A stretch of DNA of 40,739 nucleotides from an uncultured Collinsella sp. (GTDB lineage: Bacteria; Actinomycetota; Coriobacteriia; Coriobacteriales; Coriobacteriaceae), in the NCBI GenBank assembly GCA_900551015.1, contig URUI01000009.1, positions 1 to 40,739 of the forward strand. The letters run 5' to 3'. Below the pieces are notes generated by a model. It saw nothing but the letters and a program-made list of their open reading frames with translations, ran no database searches and was not told where the DNA came from. Positions 24,232 through 32,106 of this stretch are shown here, piece after piece. Positions within the stretch are counted from its first letter, which is position 1, and each line of letters starts with the position of its first letter. The translations under genes and the position numbers were made by a program.

Positions 24232-25242
24232 GTGGCAACGATGGACAAGAAAAGCGTCTCAATGAACGATGTGGCGGTTGCCGCGGGTGTTTCCCTCAAG
24301 ACGGTGTCGCGTGTGATCAATGAGCCCGATAGCGTGCGCGAGTCGACGCGCGATAAAGTCCATTCCGCAATGGAGGCGCTCGGGTTTCGAACCAACTTTG
24401 CCGCGCGTTCGCTCAAGTTGGGCCGTTACGGGTGTATCGGCGTGGTGCTGTTTCACTTGTCGGGCGGCGCCGTGGACATGATTGACGGTATCGCCGATGC
24501 CGCCGAAGAGCGTGGTTTTGCGCTGACGATGATCAAAAAGCGGGCAGGGGAGAAGATGACCCTTGCCGATGCAGCGCGCAGGATGTCGCAGCTGCCTGTT
24601 GATGGCATGATCTTCAATCTGCGCCAGATGGTCGACGACTTTGATACGTTTGAGGCACCGAAGGACCTCAAGACGGTGATTATCACGCCGATGGAGCATC
24701 CTACCTGCTCTACCGTTAGTGACGATCAAGAGGGTGGTGCGCGCATGGCATGCGAGTACTTCTTGAATCGCGGGCACAAGAACGTGTACTTCGTCTCTGG
24801 TAAGAAAGAGTCGCTGTCGAGCCAGTGCCGTATGAAAGGTTGGCGTGCGGCACTCGAGACGCGTGGCATTGAGCCGCCCGAGCCTCTGCAAGGCGATTGG
24901 AATGCGGATAGTGGCTATGCCGCGGGCCTTGTGCTTGCTGATAAACCCGATTGCACGGCGATCCTCGCTGCTAACGACTGCATGGCAAATGGTGTGATGA
25001 TGGCTCTACATGACAAAGGACTCAGTGTGCCCGACGACGTGTCCGTGATCGGCTTCGACGATGAGCTCTACAAGACGATTCCCAACTCGATTCTGACGTC
25101 GGTGAAGTTTCGCCACTGCGAGCTGGGCATCCGTGCGCTTAACGAGGTCGTCGCAGGTCTTGGGGCTCCGAGCTCAAGAAGCCGCACGCTCGTCTCGGGC
25201 GTGTTGGTCGAGCGTTCCAGCGTAAAGGACCTGCGGGCGTAG
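24232..25242 (+). CDS. LacI-family repressor, module A
   Basis: The 336-residue protein has a LacI helix-turn-helix (VSMNDVAVAAGVSLKTVSRVINEPDSV) and hinge, followed by a periplasmic-binding-protein-like sensor domain. The specificity pair after GVS is Leu-Lys, unlike modules B and C. GTG at 24232 is preferred because GGAG lies 5 nt upstream; the ATG at 24241 is the alternative, and a frame extension to 24163 is rejected. It probably represses the divergent EIIBC-GH1 operon through the two ATGACAACGT sites. Confidence 0.88.
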   Translation: MATMDKKSVSMNDVAVAAGVSLKTVSRVINEPDSVRESTRDKVHSAMEALGFRTNFAARSLKLGRYGCIGVVLFHLSGGAVDMIDGIADAAEERGFALTMIKKRAGEKMTLADAARRMSQLPVDGMIFNLRQMVDDFDTFEAPKDLKTVIITPMEHPTCSTVSDDQEGGARMACEYFLNRGHKNVYFVSGKKESLSSQCRMKGWRAALETRGIEPPEPLQGDWNADSGYAAGLVLADKPDCTAILAANDCMANGVMMALHDKGLSVPDDVSVIGFDDELYKTIPNSILTSVKFRHCELGIRALNEVVAGLGAPSSRSRTLVSGVLVERSSVKDLRA

Positions 25243-25260
25243 ACTTGCTCGGCCTGTTCG

Positions 25261-25315
25261 TCTAAATCTGTAACAGGTAGGGCCGAAAATCTCAGCTAGT
25301 TGTTACAGATTTAGA
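25261..25315. repeat. Intergenic palindromic element, copy b
   Basis: TCTAAATCTGTAACA (25261-25275) and TGTTACAGATTTAGA (25301-25315) are perfect 15-bp arms around a 25-nt core with its own partial pairing (GTAG/CTAG) and an AAAA loop. It begins 19 nt after the lacI stop. Confidence 0.8.
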
Positions 25316-25341
25316 CAATTCGGTCCGGCATATTCTGTTTG

Positions 25342-25396
25342 TCTCGATCTGTAACATCTAAGCGGTCAAAAGCGGTCTACATGTTACAGATTGAGA
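25342..25396. repeat. Intergenic palindromic element, copy c
   Basis: TCTCGATCTGTAACA (25342-25356) and TGTTACAGATTGAGA (25382-25396) pair with one G-T wobble around a 25-nt core containing GGTCAAAAGC. Confidence 0.8.
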
Positions 25397-25415
25397 TTTT
25401 CGGCTTGGCCTGTGC

Positions 25416-25480
25416 GTTCATCTCGATCTGTAACAGCTTGGACCGAAAAACTCGGCTAGATGTTACAGATTGAGATGAAC
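25416..25480. repeat. Intergenic palindromic element, copy d
   Basis: The 20-nt arms 25416-25435 (GTTCATCTCGATCTGTAACA) and 25461-25480 (TGTTACAGATTGAGATGAAC) enclose a 25-nt core with GACCGAAAAACTCGG. It is the longest copy. With copies b and c it fills the 333-nt convergent gap between lacI (module A) and the EIIBC gene of module B; no gene is visible there. Confidence 0.82.
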
Positions 25481-25503
25481 AGGAGGACGGGTGCGGTCTA
25501 AAC

Positions 25504-25544
25504 AAAATGGCCCGCGCATCACACATCGATGCACGGGCCATTTT
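25504..25544. terminator. Bidirectional terminator after the module B EIIBC gene
   Basis: AAAATGGCCCGCGCATC (25504-25520) pairs with GATGCACGGGCCATTTT (25528-25544) with one mismatch. T-runs are present on both strands. Confidence 0.85.
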
Positions 25545-25575
25545 TTGTCTGCGAGCGGTAGGTAGCGTCAGTGTC

Positions 25576-27336
25576 TTATGCCTCGAGGTTTTCCTCGATC
25601 CAGGCGACGGCACCCTTGGGATCCTTAGTGAGGTCGATGTACTGTTTGCCCTTGGGCGACAGCAGCGTGATGCCCAGGCGGTCGGTGTCGGCCTTCATCT
25701 CGTTGTAATAGGTGCGAACCTGCGGAGCCAGGACGATGACGTTGTACTGGTCCATGATGGCGTAGTGACTGCCGTAGGCACCGGCGTTGGCGGTAATGTC
25801 GATGCCCAGCTCGTCGGCGCCTTCCTTAAGCGCGTTGGCGAGCAGTGCAGAGGTGCCGGCGCCAGCGCACAGAACCAGAACCCTCAGGTCCTTGCCCTTA
25901 AGGGCGGACGGAGCTGCGGAGGCCTCAGTGGCAGAAGCGGTCTCGACAACGGGAGCCTCAACGGCGGGGGCGGCAGCGGTCTTGACGGCCTTGGTCTCCT
26001 CGGCCTCTTCTTCGGCCAGGGTCTCGGCCTCCTGCTTGCACAGGACGTTGTCGTAGGCCTTGCAGAACGGGTAGTAGATCAAGAAGTCAACGACCAGCAG
26101 GACGACAACCAGGACCAGAGAGATCGGCTGGAAGTTGGTGTCGATGAAGGTGCCGATCGGTCCGGGGAGTGCCCACGGCATGGCATAGATAAAGCCGTTC
26201 ATGCCCAAAAAGTCGATGAAGAACTTACCAATGAGGACGTTGGCCACGGGGGCAAACAGGAACGGGATCAGGAAGTACGGGTTGAGGATGATGGGCGCGG
26301 CGAACAGCAGCGGCTCGTTGACGGCGAACATCACGGGTACGACAGAGGCTTTGCCGACGGCCTTGAGCTGCTTGGAGCGCATAAAGAGCAGGAAGATGAT
26401 CGGGACAATGAACGTGGCACCGGTGCCGCCGAGTTCGCCGATGTAGTTACCGAAGTTCTCGGTCAGGGCGAGGGCGGGGTGACCGCCGGCCTGCAGCGTG
26501 GCGAGGTTGGTAGTGATGTTGCCAAACAGCGCGGCGTTGAGGGCAGGCTTAACGACCGAGGGGCCGTGGATGCCCATGAACCAGAACAGCGGGATCATGA
26601 ACCAGATGAGGGCGAGGCCGGCGTAGGAATCGGCGGCGGCGAACAGCGGGCTCACCAGCGTGGAGATGACGTTGGCAAACGGGACGGCCAAGCAGGTGCG
26701 GCAGATAACGTCGATGACGGCGACAAACAGGATGGAGAAGCTGAAGGCGAAGATGTCGCGGAAGTTCTGGGCGATGGCGCCGGGGACTTCTTTGGGCAGC
26801 TTGATGGTGATGTCTCGCTTAATGCAGAAGGCATAGATGTTGACCGTGGCAAATGCGGCGACAAAGGAGCTCAGCAGGCCCTTGGTGCCCATGTTGTCGG
26901 TAAAGAACACCGAGACATCGGCGCCGTCGATCTTGGCACTCGTCTGGGTAACGGCCAAGATGAGCATAGCGCACATGGCGGCGACCATGGTGCTCGTGGC
27001 GTTGATGGCCTTGCCGGCAGGCATGCGGCGGTTCTTGGAGCCGGTCAGCGCGCTTGCGGTGGTGCCGGCGACCATGATGCCCACGACGCCCATCGTGAAG
27101 TTGTAAACCTTGTTGCAGAAGTTCACGACGTCGACGTTCCACCAGTCGGGCAGCGTAAAGCCGCCGACCGTGGCGACAACGCCCGGCAGGGTTGAAATAA
27201 GCAGGAAGACAGAAGAAGACAGGATGATGGGCATTGCTGCCAAAAAGCCGTCTTTAATGGCCTGAAGGTAGATGTTCTTAGAGACCTTGTCGAAGTACGG
27301 CTGACCTTTCTCCAAGAACTTAACGATCGATTCCAT
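25576..27336 (-). CDS. lacE: PTS lactose-family EIIBC permease, module B
   Basis: The 586-residue protein has the same architecture as the module A permease: EIIC-Lac (~1-430) with GIHGPSVVKPALNA and VNEPLLFAAPIILNP, a variable Ala/Glu/Val-rich linker, and an EIIB-Lac domain with phospho-Cys490 in VLVLCAGAGTSALL. The SD AGAGGAG is 8 nt upstream. It is the second gene of its operon, 176 nt after the GH1 gene, reversing the order in modules A and C. By eye it is closer to module A than to module C. Sugar specificity is unknown. Confidence 0.92.
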   Translation of the reverse strand: MESIVKFLEKGQPYFDKVSKNIYLQAIKDGFLAAMPIILSSSVFLLISTLPGVVATVGGFTLPDWWNVDVVNFCNKVYNFTMGVVGIMVAGTTASALTGSKNRRMPAGKAINATSTMVAAMCAMLILAVTQTSAKIDGADVSVFFTDNMGTKGLLSSFVAAFATVNIYAFCIKRDITIKLPKEVPGAIAQNFRDIFAFSFSILFVAVIDVICRTCLAVPFANVISTLVSPLFAAADSYAGLALIWFMIPLFWFMGIHGPSVVKPALNAALFGNITTNLATLQAGGHPALALTENFGNYIGELGGTGATFIVPIIFLLFMRSKQLKAVGKASVVPVMFAVNEPLLFAAPIILNPYFLIPFLFAPVANVLIGKFFIDFLGMNGFIYAMPWALPGPIGTFIDTNFQPISLVLVVVLLVVDFLIYYPFCKAYDNVLCKQEAETLAEEEAEETKAVKTAAAPAVEAPVVETASATEASAAPSALKGKDLRVLVLCAGAGTSALLANALKEGADELGIDITANAGAYGSHYAIMDQYNVIVLAPQVRTYYNEMKADTDRLGITLLSPKGKQYIDLTKDPKGAVAWIEENLEA

Positions 27337-27449
27337 AGTTCACGCTCCTCTTTGCATGAAATCTTAATGGCATGGACGTTGAAAACCTATATGGTCTCCC
27401 GCTTGCTAAAAGCCCGGGTGCAGGCGGGGTCGGTCCCAGGGGGAGAGAG

Positions 27450-27486
27450 GGGAGCGGCTGGGTTTGTATCGCATAGGGCCGCTCCC
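27450..27486. other. Intercistronic hairpin between GH1 and EIIBC, module B
   Basis: GGGAGCGGC (27450-27458) pairs with GCCGCTCCC (27478-27486). There is no T-run on the minus strand. It sits 26 nt after the GH1 stop in the 176-nt gap. Confidence 0.5.
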
Positions 27487-27512
27487 TTCTCGGGAGAAAG
27501 CGAGGCGATGCG

Positions 27513-28961
27513 CTACTGCGCGTCCGCCATGGTGTCGGCGAGCTCCTTGTACCAGAGTGCCGACTGCTTGATGTAGCGTTTTTGCGTGTCGAAGTCGATG
27601 TAGAACAGGCCGTAGCGCTTGTTATAGCCATTGGCCCACGAGAACTGGTCCTGCAGGCTCCAGATAAAGTAGCCCTGGACGTCGACGCCCTCGGCGCGCG
27701 CCTGGAGCACCTTCTCCATGTGCTGGTCGACAAAGTCGATGCGCTCGGGATCGGCGACGATGCCGTTTGCGTCGGGCTCGGGGTCCTTGTGGCCCAGGCC
27801 GTTTTCGGTGATATAGATGACGGGGAGGTTGGGATAGGTGGCGCTGATGTGCTTGAGCGTGTCGTAGAGGCCTTGCGGGTAGATGAGCCAATCCCAGTCG
27901 GTGGTGGGGATACCCGGCATATCGACCTGCTGCCCGACGCCCTTAAACTTAAAGCACGAGGTGCCCTTGTCTCCGGTGCCGTTAAAGCTGTTGGTGGACT
28001 CGCCATCGTATGCGGCGATAAACGCCGACTGATAGTAGTTGAGGCCGAACATATCGTTGCGGGGCGCCGCCTTGGCGAGCTCCTCCATGTCGCTGTCCTC
28101 AACCGTAAGTGTGGCGTTGTTGGCACGCAGAATCTCGTTGATGAGTGAGAGGGTGCGCGCGGAGTAGTGACCCAGGAAGGCGCCGTCCATGATGAAGTCG
28201 GTGTAGAAGGCGTTGTACAGGTCGGCGGCGTGCTGGTCGGCGGGCGAGTCGGTGGCAGGATATGCCGGCGTCAGGACGTTGACCATGCCAATGCGTCCGC
28301 CCAGGTGCTCGGTCTCGTCAAGATCCTTATACAGGTTGACGGCGCGGGCGTGGGCAACGAGCTCGTTGTGCTGGCTCTGGATGCCGCTCGTCACATCAAA
28401 GTGATGGTTGGGCGGGAAGTTGCCTTGGATGTATTGGGAGTGCGAGAGGCTGATGAGCTCGTTGATGGTGAACCAATTCTTGACCTCGCGGAACTCGCGG
28501 AAGCAGAACTCGGCATAGCGCACATAGGCGTCGACGGTCTTGCGGTTGAGCCAGTCGCCCTGGTTGAACAGGGCGGCGGGGGAGTCAAAGTGATGCAGGG
28601 ACACATAGGGCTCGACGCCATACTTTTTGCAGCAGGCGAACAACTCGTGGTAGTGCTTAACGCCCTCGGCGAGGGGCTCGGCATCGTCGCCGTTGGGGAA
28701 GATGCGAGTCCAGGCGATGGACACACGGATGGCGTTGAGTCCATGCTCGGCAGAAAGGCGGATATCCTCCTCGTAGCGGTTGTAGAAATCACTGGCCGGG
28801 TCGGGCAAAAAGCGACCCTGGGCGACAAGGTAATCGTCCCACATGGTCTTACCCTTGCCTGCCACCTTCGTGGAACCTTCCGTTTGGTACGCGGCGGTTG
28901 CGGCGCCCCAAACAAAGCCCTTCGGCAGCTGCTGTACGCGGTTTAGCAAAGACATATGCAT
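27513..28961 (-). CDS. 6-phospho-beta-glycosidase (GH1), module B
   Basis: The 482-residue GH1 enzyme has acid/base Glu168 (TINE rather than TFNE), nucleophile Glu386 (ITENG) and phosphate pocket FSWANGYNKRYG (Ser441, Lys448, Tyr450). The Trp after Ser again favours 6-phospho-galactosides. It is the most divergent of the three GH1 copies (GAATAAYQTEGSTKVAGKGK, and an insertion GDDAEPLAEG), so its aglycone or substrate probably differs. Two ATGs (28961 and 28955) are compatible with the GAGGG SD. It opens the module B operon, divergent from lacI. lacG or bgl would both be possible symbols. Confidence 0.9.
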   Translation of the reverse strand: MHMSLLNRVQQLPKGFVWGAATAAYQTEGSTKVAGKGKTMWDDYLVAQGRFLPDPASDFYNRYEEDIRLSAEHGLNAIRVSIAWTRIFPNGDDAEPLAEGVKHYHELFACCKKYGVEPYVSLHHFDSPAALFNQGDWLNRKTVDAYVRYAEFCFREFREVKNWFTINELISLSHSQYIQGNFPPNHHFDVTSGIQSQHNELVAHARAVNLYKDLDETEHLGGRIGMVNVLTPAYPATDSPADQHAADLYNAFYTDFIMDGAFLGHYSARTLSLINEILRANNATLTVEDSDMEELAKAAPRNDMFGLNYYQSAFIAAYDGESTNSFNGTGDKGTSCFKFKGVGQQVDMPGIPTTDWDWLIYPQGLYDTLKHISATYPNLPVIYITENGLGHKDPEPDANGIVADPERIDFVDQHMEKVLQARAEGVDVQGYFIWSLQDQFSWANGYNKRYGLFYIDFDTQKRYIKQSALWYKELADTMADAQ

Positions 28962-29075
28962 ACACCCTCTCGTCTCGCTGTTCGATATTGTGCGTTTGCG
29001 CTCAGGAGGCTCCCTGGTTAGCGTTCAGCGGTGAAAAAGCCCGATAAACACTATCTTAAAATGATTAGAACCAAA

Positions 29076-29113
29076 ATGAGCACGTGAACATTTGACAATG
29101 AGCACGTTAACAT
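29076..29113. promoter_or_regulatory. Tandem LacI-type operators, module B
   Basis: ATGAGCACGTGAACAT (29076-29091) and ATGAGCACGTTAACAT (29098-29113) are direct copies 22 nt apart. The first has the dyad ATG-nn-CACGTG-nn-CAT. They lie about 115-155 nt upstream of the GH1 start. The 28962-29296 gap otherwise holds only the features listed next. Confidence 0.65.
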
Positions 29114-29154
29114 CCGGCTGGGATGTATAGAAACAAAACAACTTCAAACAGCCG

Positions 29155-29218
29155 CGAACGGTTGTATTTGTTCGGTAAGCGGTTTTGATTGACAGAAGTT
29201 TTCATGTTGTGGTATATG
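29155..29218 (+). promoter_or_regulatory. 21-nt direct repeat and promoter of lacI module B
   Basis: CGAACGGT (29155-29162) and TAAGCGGT (29176-29183) are 21 nt apart. A consensus -35, TTGACA (29189-29194), starts 6 nt later and TATATG (29213-29218) follows after 18 nt. Confidence 0.65.
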
Positions 29219-29229
29219 GCTCGGGTATC

Positions 29230-29244
29230 ATGAGCACGTTATCA
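29230..29244. promoter_or_regulatory. Third module B operator, in the lacI leader
   Basis: ATGAGCACGTTATCA repeats the module B operator core just downstream of the probable lacI -10, at a position suited to autorepression. Confidence 0.55.
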
Positions 29245-29296
29245 ATGTATGTACGATGCGCCATGGGTGCGGGGAATAGTTGGGAAGCAGGTTAGC

Positions 29297-30334
29297 GTGG
29301 AAGGCATGGCTCAGCAGACAAGGAATGGTCGTTCGGCGAGCGCGGCAGAGGTTGCGGCGCTCGCTGGCGTGAGCCGCCAGACTGTGTCTCGTGTGGTCAA
29401 CGGTATGCCCAACGTGACGGAAAAGACGCGCAAGCGTGTGCTGGCCGCCATGGAAGAGCTGGGCTTTCGTCCCAATTTTGCTGGAGCGGCGTTGCGCGGC
29501 GGGTCGTATCGTTCTATTGGCCTGTGCATGTACAACATCACACGTGTCGGTAACCTGGCGACGCTCGAGGGTATCATGCAAGCGGCGCGCGAGCACGATT
29601 TTGCCGTCACTATGATCGAGATGGGCGGCGACAAGCCCTATGCACTTGCCGATGCCTCGCGCCGCATGGTCGAGCGACCCGTCGACGGCATGATTCTCAA
29701 CATGAACCGCATGGCTCCCGATTTTGAGGAGTTTGTTCCCCAGCCGGGAGTGCGAACGGTCATCCTGTCCATGTATGCGCATCCGCGCTGCACGACGATC
29801 GACTCCGACCAGTATGGTTCGTGCGAGCTGTTGACCAATTATCTGCTGGAACATGGTCATTCGAATATGCGGTTTGTGGCGGGTCCGGAAAACTCGATTT
29901 CCTCGCGTTTTCGTGAGGCCGGTTGGCGCGATACGCTGGGTCGTGCTCATGTCGATGCCGCTCCGATGCTGCGTGGCGATTGGAGTGCGGACAGTGGGTA
30001 CACCATGGGCGAGCGGATTGCGGCCGAGGTGCTTGCCGGCGGGTCGCAGGCGCCGACTGCCGTGCTTGCGGCAAATGACCAGATGGCGCTGGGCGTTATC
30101 GCCGCGCTCGAGAATGCGGGCCTGTCCGTGCCCGACGACGTGAGCGTGGCTGGTATCGACGACGCACTCGAGGGACTTGTTCCTCACAATCGGCTGACGA
30201 CGCTGCGATTTGATTTGCGCGGTGTCGGTAAGCTTGCGTTTGAGGCGGCGATTGGAGAGAGCTCGTCTATCGAGGCGATTCATGTGCCGAGTACGCTGGT
30301 CGAACGCTCGACTGTTAGGGACATACGGGGTTAG
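29297..30334 (+). CDS. LacI-family repressor, module B
   Basis: The protein has 345 residues from GTG 29297 (AGG 5 nt upstream); ATG 29306 is the alternative, and the open frame extends to 29249. The helix-turn-helix ASAAEVAALAGVSRQTVSRVVNGMPNV carries Arg-Gln as the specificity pair. A sugar-binding-type sensor domain follows, with DYxxG-like signatures replaced by family variants (NMNRMAPDFEEF). It is divergent from the GH1-EIIBC operon. It probably binds the ATGAGCACGT sites in the gap and in its own leader. Confidence 0.87.
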   Translation: MEGMAQQTRNGRSASAAEVAALAGVSRQTVSRVVNGMPNVTEKTRKRVLAAMEELGFRPNFAGAALRGGSYRSIGLCMYNITRVGNLATLEGIMQAAREHDFAVTMIEMGGDKPYALADASRRMVERPVDGMILNMNRMAPDFEEFVPQPGVRTVILSMYAHPRCTTIDSDQYGSCELLTNYLLEHGHSNMRFVAGPENSISSRFREAGWRDTLGRAHVDAAPMLRGDWSADSGYTMGERIAAEVLAGGSQAPTAVLAANDQMALGVIAALENAGLSVPDDVSVAGIDDALEGLVPHNRLTTLRFDLRGVGKLAFEAAIGESSSIEAIHVPSTLVERSTVRDIRG

Positions 30335-30349
30335 GTCCTACTCCGTTTG

Positions 30350-30404
30350 TCTCGATCTGTAACAGGTAGACGGTCAAAAGCGGGCTACGTGTTACAGATT
30401 TAGA
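30350..30404. repeat. Intergenic palindromic element, copy e
   Basis: TCTCGATCTGTAACA (30350-30364) and TGTTACAGATTTAGA (30390-30404) enclose a 25-nt core with GTAG/CTAC pairing and GGTCAAAAGC. Confidence 0.8.
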
Positions 30405-30425
30405 TTCTTCGGAAAGCGCAATCCT

Positions 30426-30490
30426 GTTCATCTCGATCTGTAACAGCTAGAACCCAAAAACTCGGCTAGATGTTACAGATCGAGATAAAC
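30426..30490. repeat. Intergenic palindromic element, copy f
   Basis: GTTCATCTCGATCTGTAACA (30426-30445) and TGTTACAGATCGAGATAAAC (30471-30490) enclose a 25-nt core with CTAG/CTAG and CCAAAAACTCGG. It lies between convergent lacI (module B) and GH1 (module C). Confidence 0.82.
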
Positions 30491-30502
30491 GGCCCCCAGG
30501 TC

Positions 30503-30554
30503 GAACAAAAACAAAAGACCGGGGGCGGCGCGCCGTGTGACGTGCCGCCCCCGG
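30503..30554 (-). terminator. Intrinsic terminator after the module C GH1 gene
   Basis: The 11-bp stem CCGGGGGCGGC (30519-30529) / GCCGCCCCCGG (30544-30554) is followed on the minus strand by TCTTTTGTTTTTGTTC. Confidence 0.9.
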
Positions 30555-30600
30555 CTGAGAAATGGGGACAGGTTATGTGGGCAGGCAACCCCGCTAGTCT

Positions 30601-32040
30601 TTAGTCCAGACGACGGGTCTGCGCCACGTGCTTATACCAGTAGGCGCTTGCCTTGGGCGTGCGCTTTTGGGTCTCAAAGTCTACGTAGAAGAAGCCGTAG
30701 CGCTTGTTGTAGCCGTTGGTCCAGGAGAATTGGTCCTGCAGGCTCCACAGGAAGTAGCCGCCCACGTTGACGCCCACCTCTATGGCCTTGAGCAACCAGC
30801 GCAGGTGCTGCTCGATGTAGTCGATGCGCGGCTGGTCGTCCACAAAACCGTCCTTGTAGGGGTCCTTGTAGCCCATGCCGTTCTCGGTGATGAAGATCTG
30901 CTTGTAGTTGGGGTAGCGCTGCTTAATGTAGACGAGCAGATCGAACAGGCCCTCGGGATAGATGATCCAGTCCCAGTCGGTGGTAGGGATGCCAGGCTTG
31001 TTCACGTGCTCGCCAATGCCCTTGACGCGCCAGCGGCCGGTGCCCTTCTCGCCCGTACCATTGTGGTGCAGGTCGTTCTCGCCGTCGTAAGCCTTCAAGA
31101 AACGGCACTGGTAGTTGTTAACGCCCAGGTAGTCGTTGTAAAGCGCAGCTTCGCGCATAATCTCGAGGTCCTCGTCCAAGATCTCGATGGTGCCACCCGA
31201 GACGGCAGCCAGGCGGTTGGCGCACTCGAGGGTGTCGGGCGCGTAGTCGCCGCGGAAGGTGGCGTCGAGCAAGAACTGGTTTTGCAGCACGTGCTCGTTG
31301 TTGGCGGCCTTGATGTCGGCGGGGTCGTTCTCGTTGAGCGGATACTTGAACTCCAGCGACTGAATGACGCCGATTTTGCCCTTAAAACCGCCGTTATGGA
31401 AGGCTAGTACTGCCCTGGCGTGGGCGAGCATCATGTTGTGCTCGCACTGGAAGGCCTCGGCAAGATGCGCCTTGACGCCACCGGGGAAGGTGCCCTCGAT
31501 GTAGGTATTGGAGGCGTCGGCCCAGATCTCGTTAAAGGTGAACCAATAGGTCACCTGGTCGGCGTACTCCTTAAAGCAGAAGGTGGCAAAGTCCACAAAG
31601 GCGTCGATGGTCTCGCGGTTGAGGAAGTCGCCCTTCTCAAAGAGGGGCAGCGGCGTATCGAAGTGATGCAGCGTGACAAACGGCTCAACGTGGTGCTTGT
31701 GGCACTCGGCGAAAAGGTCGTGGTAGAACTGGACGCCCTCGGGGTTAATCTCACCGGTGCCGTTGGGGAAGATGCGGCTCCAGGCGATGGAGAGACGAAT
31801 GCCGTTGATACCAAACTCCTCGCACAGCTCAAGGTCGACGGGGTACTGGTTGTAGAAGTCCGAAGCGGGATCGGGGGAAAAGCGCCCCTGGGCCTCCAGG
31901 AAGTCGTCCCAGGCAACCTTGCCCTTACCGTGAGTGCGGGTCTCGCCCTCTACCTGGTAGGCAGCAGTGGCGCCGCCAAAGACAAAGTCCTCGGGAAACT
32001 GCGCAGGCGGGTTAGTGACGCTAGCAGGGTTAACGGACAT
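30601..32040 (-). CDS. lacG: 6-phospho-beta-galactosidase (GH1), module C
   Basis: The 479-residue GH1 enzyme is very similar to the module A copy (FGGATAAYQVEGETRTHGKGK) and to classical LacG (LSIAWSRIFPNGTGEINPEGVQFYHDLFAECHKHHVEPFVTLHHFDTP spans ~83-130). The acid/base is Glu171 (TFNE), the nucleophile is Glu386 (ITENG) and the phosphate pocket is Ser439, Lys446, Tyr448. Together with the most LacE-like permease upstream, this is the best candidate for the true lactose-6-phosphate hydrolase. The SD is weak (GGA). It is 66 nt downstream of EIIBC, with a hairpin between. Confidence 0.92.
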   Translation of the reverse strand: MSVNPASVTNPPAQFPEDFVFGGATAAYQVEGETRTHGKGKVAWDDFLEAQGRFSPDPASDFYNQYPVDLELCEEFGINGIRLSIAWSRIFPNGTGEINPEGVQFYHDLFAECHKHHVEPFVTLHHFDTPLPLFEKGDFLNRETIDAFVDFATFCFKEYADQVTYWFTFNEIWADASNTYIEGTFPGGVKAHLAEAFQCEHNMMLAHARAVLAFHNGGFKGKIGVIQSLEFKYPLNENDPADIKAANNEHVLQNQFLLDATFRGDYAPDTLECANRLAAVSGGTIEILDEDLEIMREAALYNDYLGVNNYQCRFLKAYDGENDLHHNGTGEKGTGRWRVKGIGEHVNKPGIPTTDWDWIIYPEGLFDLLVYIKQRYPNYKQIFITENGMGYKDPYKDGFVDDQPRIDYIEQHLRWLLKAIEVGVNVGGYFLWSLQDQFSWTNGYNKRYGFFYVDFETQKRTPKASAYWYKHVAQTRRLD

Positions 32041-32063
32041 GATGATCCAATCGTCTAAATCGA

Positions 32064-32097
32064 AGGGCCAGCCGGTCTTGGATGGTCGGCTGGCCCT
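32064..32097. other. Intercistronic hairpin between EIIBC and GH1, module C
   Basis: AGGGCCAGCCG (32064-32074) pairs perfectly with CGGCTGGCCCT (32087-32097) around a 12-nt loop. No T-run follows on the minus strand. Confidence 0.6.
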
Positions 32098-32106
32098 GAG
32101 CGTTAC

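Noticed and set aside
25261..25480. Possible CRISPR-like array
   Set aside because: Three units look regularly spaced, but each is itself a palindrome, the cores are related to one another instead of being unique spacers, spacing between units varies, and no cas gene is present.
25507..27195. 562-codon open frame on the plus strand
   Set aside because: Antisense shadow of the module B EIIBC gene, low-complexity composition, and no homologous features.
20529..30490. Riboswitch or T-box reading of the TGTTACAGAT elements
   Set aside because: They lie downstream of genes, mostly between convergent units, so they cannot act as leaders for the adjacent genes.
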